This document shows positions 63,370-64,000 of a DNA stretch of 64,000 nucleotides, piece by piece. The DNA lies in contig NZ_VCBX02000001.1 in NCBI RefSeq assembly GCF_005938745.2, positions 1,828,501 through 1,892,500 of the forward strand, given 5' to 3'. A program made the position numbers and the translations under genes. The notes beneath the pieces were generated by a model. It was not told the DNA's origin. It made no database searches and saw only the letters and a program-made list of their open reading frames with translations. The stretch's first letter is position 1. Each line of letters starts with the position of its first letter. Source of the DNA: Rhodococcus sp. KBS0724. Lineage in GTDB: Bacteria; Actinomycetota; Actinomycetes; Mycobacteriales; Mycobacteriaceae.

Positions 63370-63594
63370 AAGCAAAAAATCATCGGGGGAGTGAGGATTT
63401 TGTTGAGTATTTTCAGCTGTTAACTATTCGCAGTGCTGTGACCAGGCGATTTGGTGTTGTGTTGATCTTCGCGTAACTTATTCCAAGTCAGAGCGACACG
63501 GACACCGACTCCCACCTGCGAGGGTGAGTGACACGAGGTTGTACGAAGTGCCTGGCGAACACAATCCAGTTAGTTGATGAGGATCAGCCCGGTT

Positions 63595-63623
63595 TGCGCC
63601 GGTGCAGAGAATCGGATAGGCTG
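63595..63623 (+). promoter_or_regulatory. Probable rRNA operon promoter
   Basis: TTGCGC (63595-63600) and TAGGCT (63618-63623) are 17 bp apart and resemble actinobacterial rrn promoters with a good -10. It is about 310 nt upstream of the 16S start, leaving room for the leader. Confidence 0.6.
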
Positions 63624-63675
63624 GAAAAGTTGCCCCGGAGCGGCGGCCATAGGGTCGTGGTGATGGTGTGTGCGT

Positions 63676-63695
63676 GTTCTTTGAGAACTCAACAG
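63676..63695 (+). promoter_or_regulatory. rrn leader boxA-type antitermination element
   Basis: GTTCTTTGAGAACTCAACAG is the conserved actinobacterial boxA-like element found ahead of rRNA genes. A small perfect hairpin CCAAAAT-t-ATTTTGG (63716-63730) follows in the leader. Confidence 0.75.
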
Positions 63696-63931
63696 TGTGT
63701 CGATGAATGTCAGTGCCAAAATTATTTTGGTACTTCACATGTCGAATGATGTTCCGGGCCTTCGGGTTTCGGTTCTGATGTTCGGGGTGTGAGTATTTTT
63801 CGTCGGTGATTGTTCATTCTTCCGTCTGAATGGTTGCCGACACATTTTTTGCTAGTTGAGTTTTTTTGCTAGTGATTTGGCTCTTTTTGTCTATGACTGA
63901 TTAGTGGGCTTGCCTGCGAAATCTAGAGTCT

Positions 63932-64000
63932 TCAACGGAGAGTTTGATCCTGGCTCAGGACGAACGCTGGCGGCGTGCTTAACACATGCAAGTCGAGCGG
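63932..64000 (+). rRNA. 16S ribosomal RNA, 5' end only
   Basis: The sequence AGAGTTTGATCCTGGCTCAG begins at 63939, which is E. coli position 8, so the mature 5' end is near 63932. The rest of the gene lies beyond the window. The opening bases are actinobacterial in style. Confidence 0.97.

Overview
The window is a GC-rich actinobacterial chromosome segment, most likely from Rhodococcus (R. erythropolis/qingshengii-like) or a close relative in the Mycobacteriales. This is inferred from the actinobacterial 16S start and rrn leader at the right edge, a FadD15-type acyl-CoA synthetase, many acyl-CoA enzymes, an AMIN-like lipoprotein, a CtpI-size P-type ATPase, and a single-chain acyl-CoA carboxylase. 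It looks like ordinary chromosome: I see no IS element, integrase, tRNA gene, CRISPR array or prophage.

Layout. 1-4.3 kb: leftward ABC genes (half exporter cut by the window edge, ABC-2 permease plus ATPase) and a conserved hypothetical. 4.4-6.6 kb: VOC protein, glutathionyl-hydroquinone-reductase-like enzyme, GNAT protein. 6.6-12.6 kb: PadR regulator with a DHA2 efflux pump, two more MFS pumps, and a divergent pair around a CsoR-like (copper-type) operator, with a 22-residue Cys-containing leader ORF on one side and a His-rich protein on the other. 12.7-21.2 kb: GlcD-type oxidase, two crotonases, a truncated AMP-ligase-like protein, an adenine deaminase, and a sugar-lactone oxidase / TetR / fold-III PLP enzyme module with matching operators on both sides of the TetR gene. 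21.2-28.2 kb: a large Cas4-like nuclease / RNase H-like / SF1 helicase protein, an alpha/beta hydrolase, and an isochorismatase-family hydrolase / GntR / FAD oxidase module. The palindrome TGTCnGACA occurs at both promoter regions. 28.3-39.1 kb: fadD15, hypothetical, phosphoribosyltransferase, nitrilase-family amidase, DEAD-box helicase, an ABC exporter behind a MerR/SoxR-type promoter, lipoprotein, SEC-C protein and a second acyl-CoA synthetase. 39.4-45.6 kb: LolD/FtsX-type exporter, HNH-like protein behind a long inverted repeat, and a paired acyl-CoA dehydrogenase operon. 45.7-50.2 kb: orphan DUF5691 protein opposite a coiled-coil protein, a hypothetical, and an aldo/keto reductase. 50.4-60.3 kb: giant P-type ATPase with a degenerate duplicated catalytic module, and the roughly 1830-residue single-chain biotin carboxylase/carboxyltransferase. 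60.3-61.0 kb: gene-free region with several palindromes. 61.0-64.0 kb: HD-family alarmone-hydrolase-like protein, ECF sigma factor with SnoaL-like tail, VOC protein, then the rrn promoter, boxA and the first bases of 16S rRNA.

How the genes fit together. Lipid and acyl-CoA metabolism dominates, and three Crp/GlxR-like sites lie upstream of fadD15, the second fadD and (distantly) the carboxylase, suggesting shared control. Efflux is the second theme, with separate regulatory signals for several pumps. The observations I would follow up first are the degenerate P-ATPase duplication, the single-chain carboxylase with its long leader region, the nuclease-helicase with its shared palindromes, the copper-type leader peptide, and the MerR/SoxR-type promoter of the ABC exporter.
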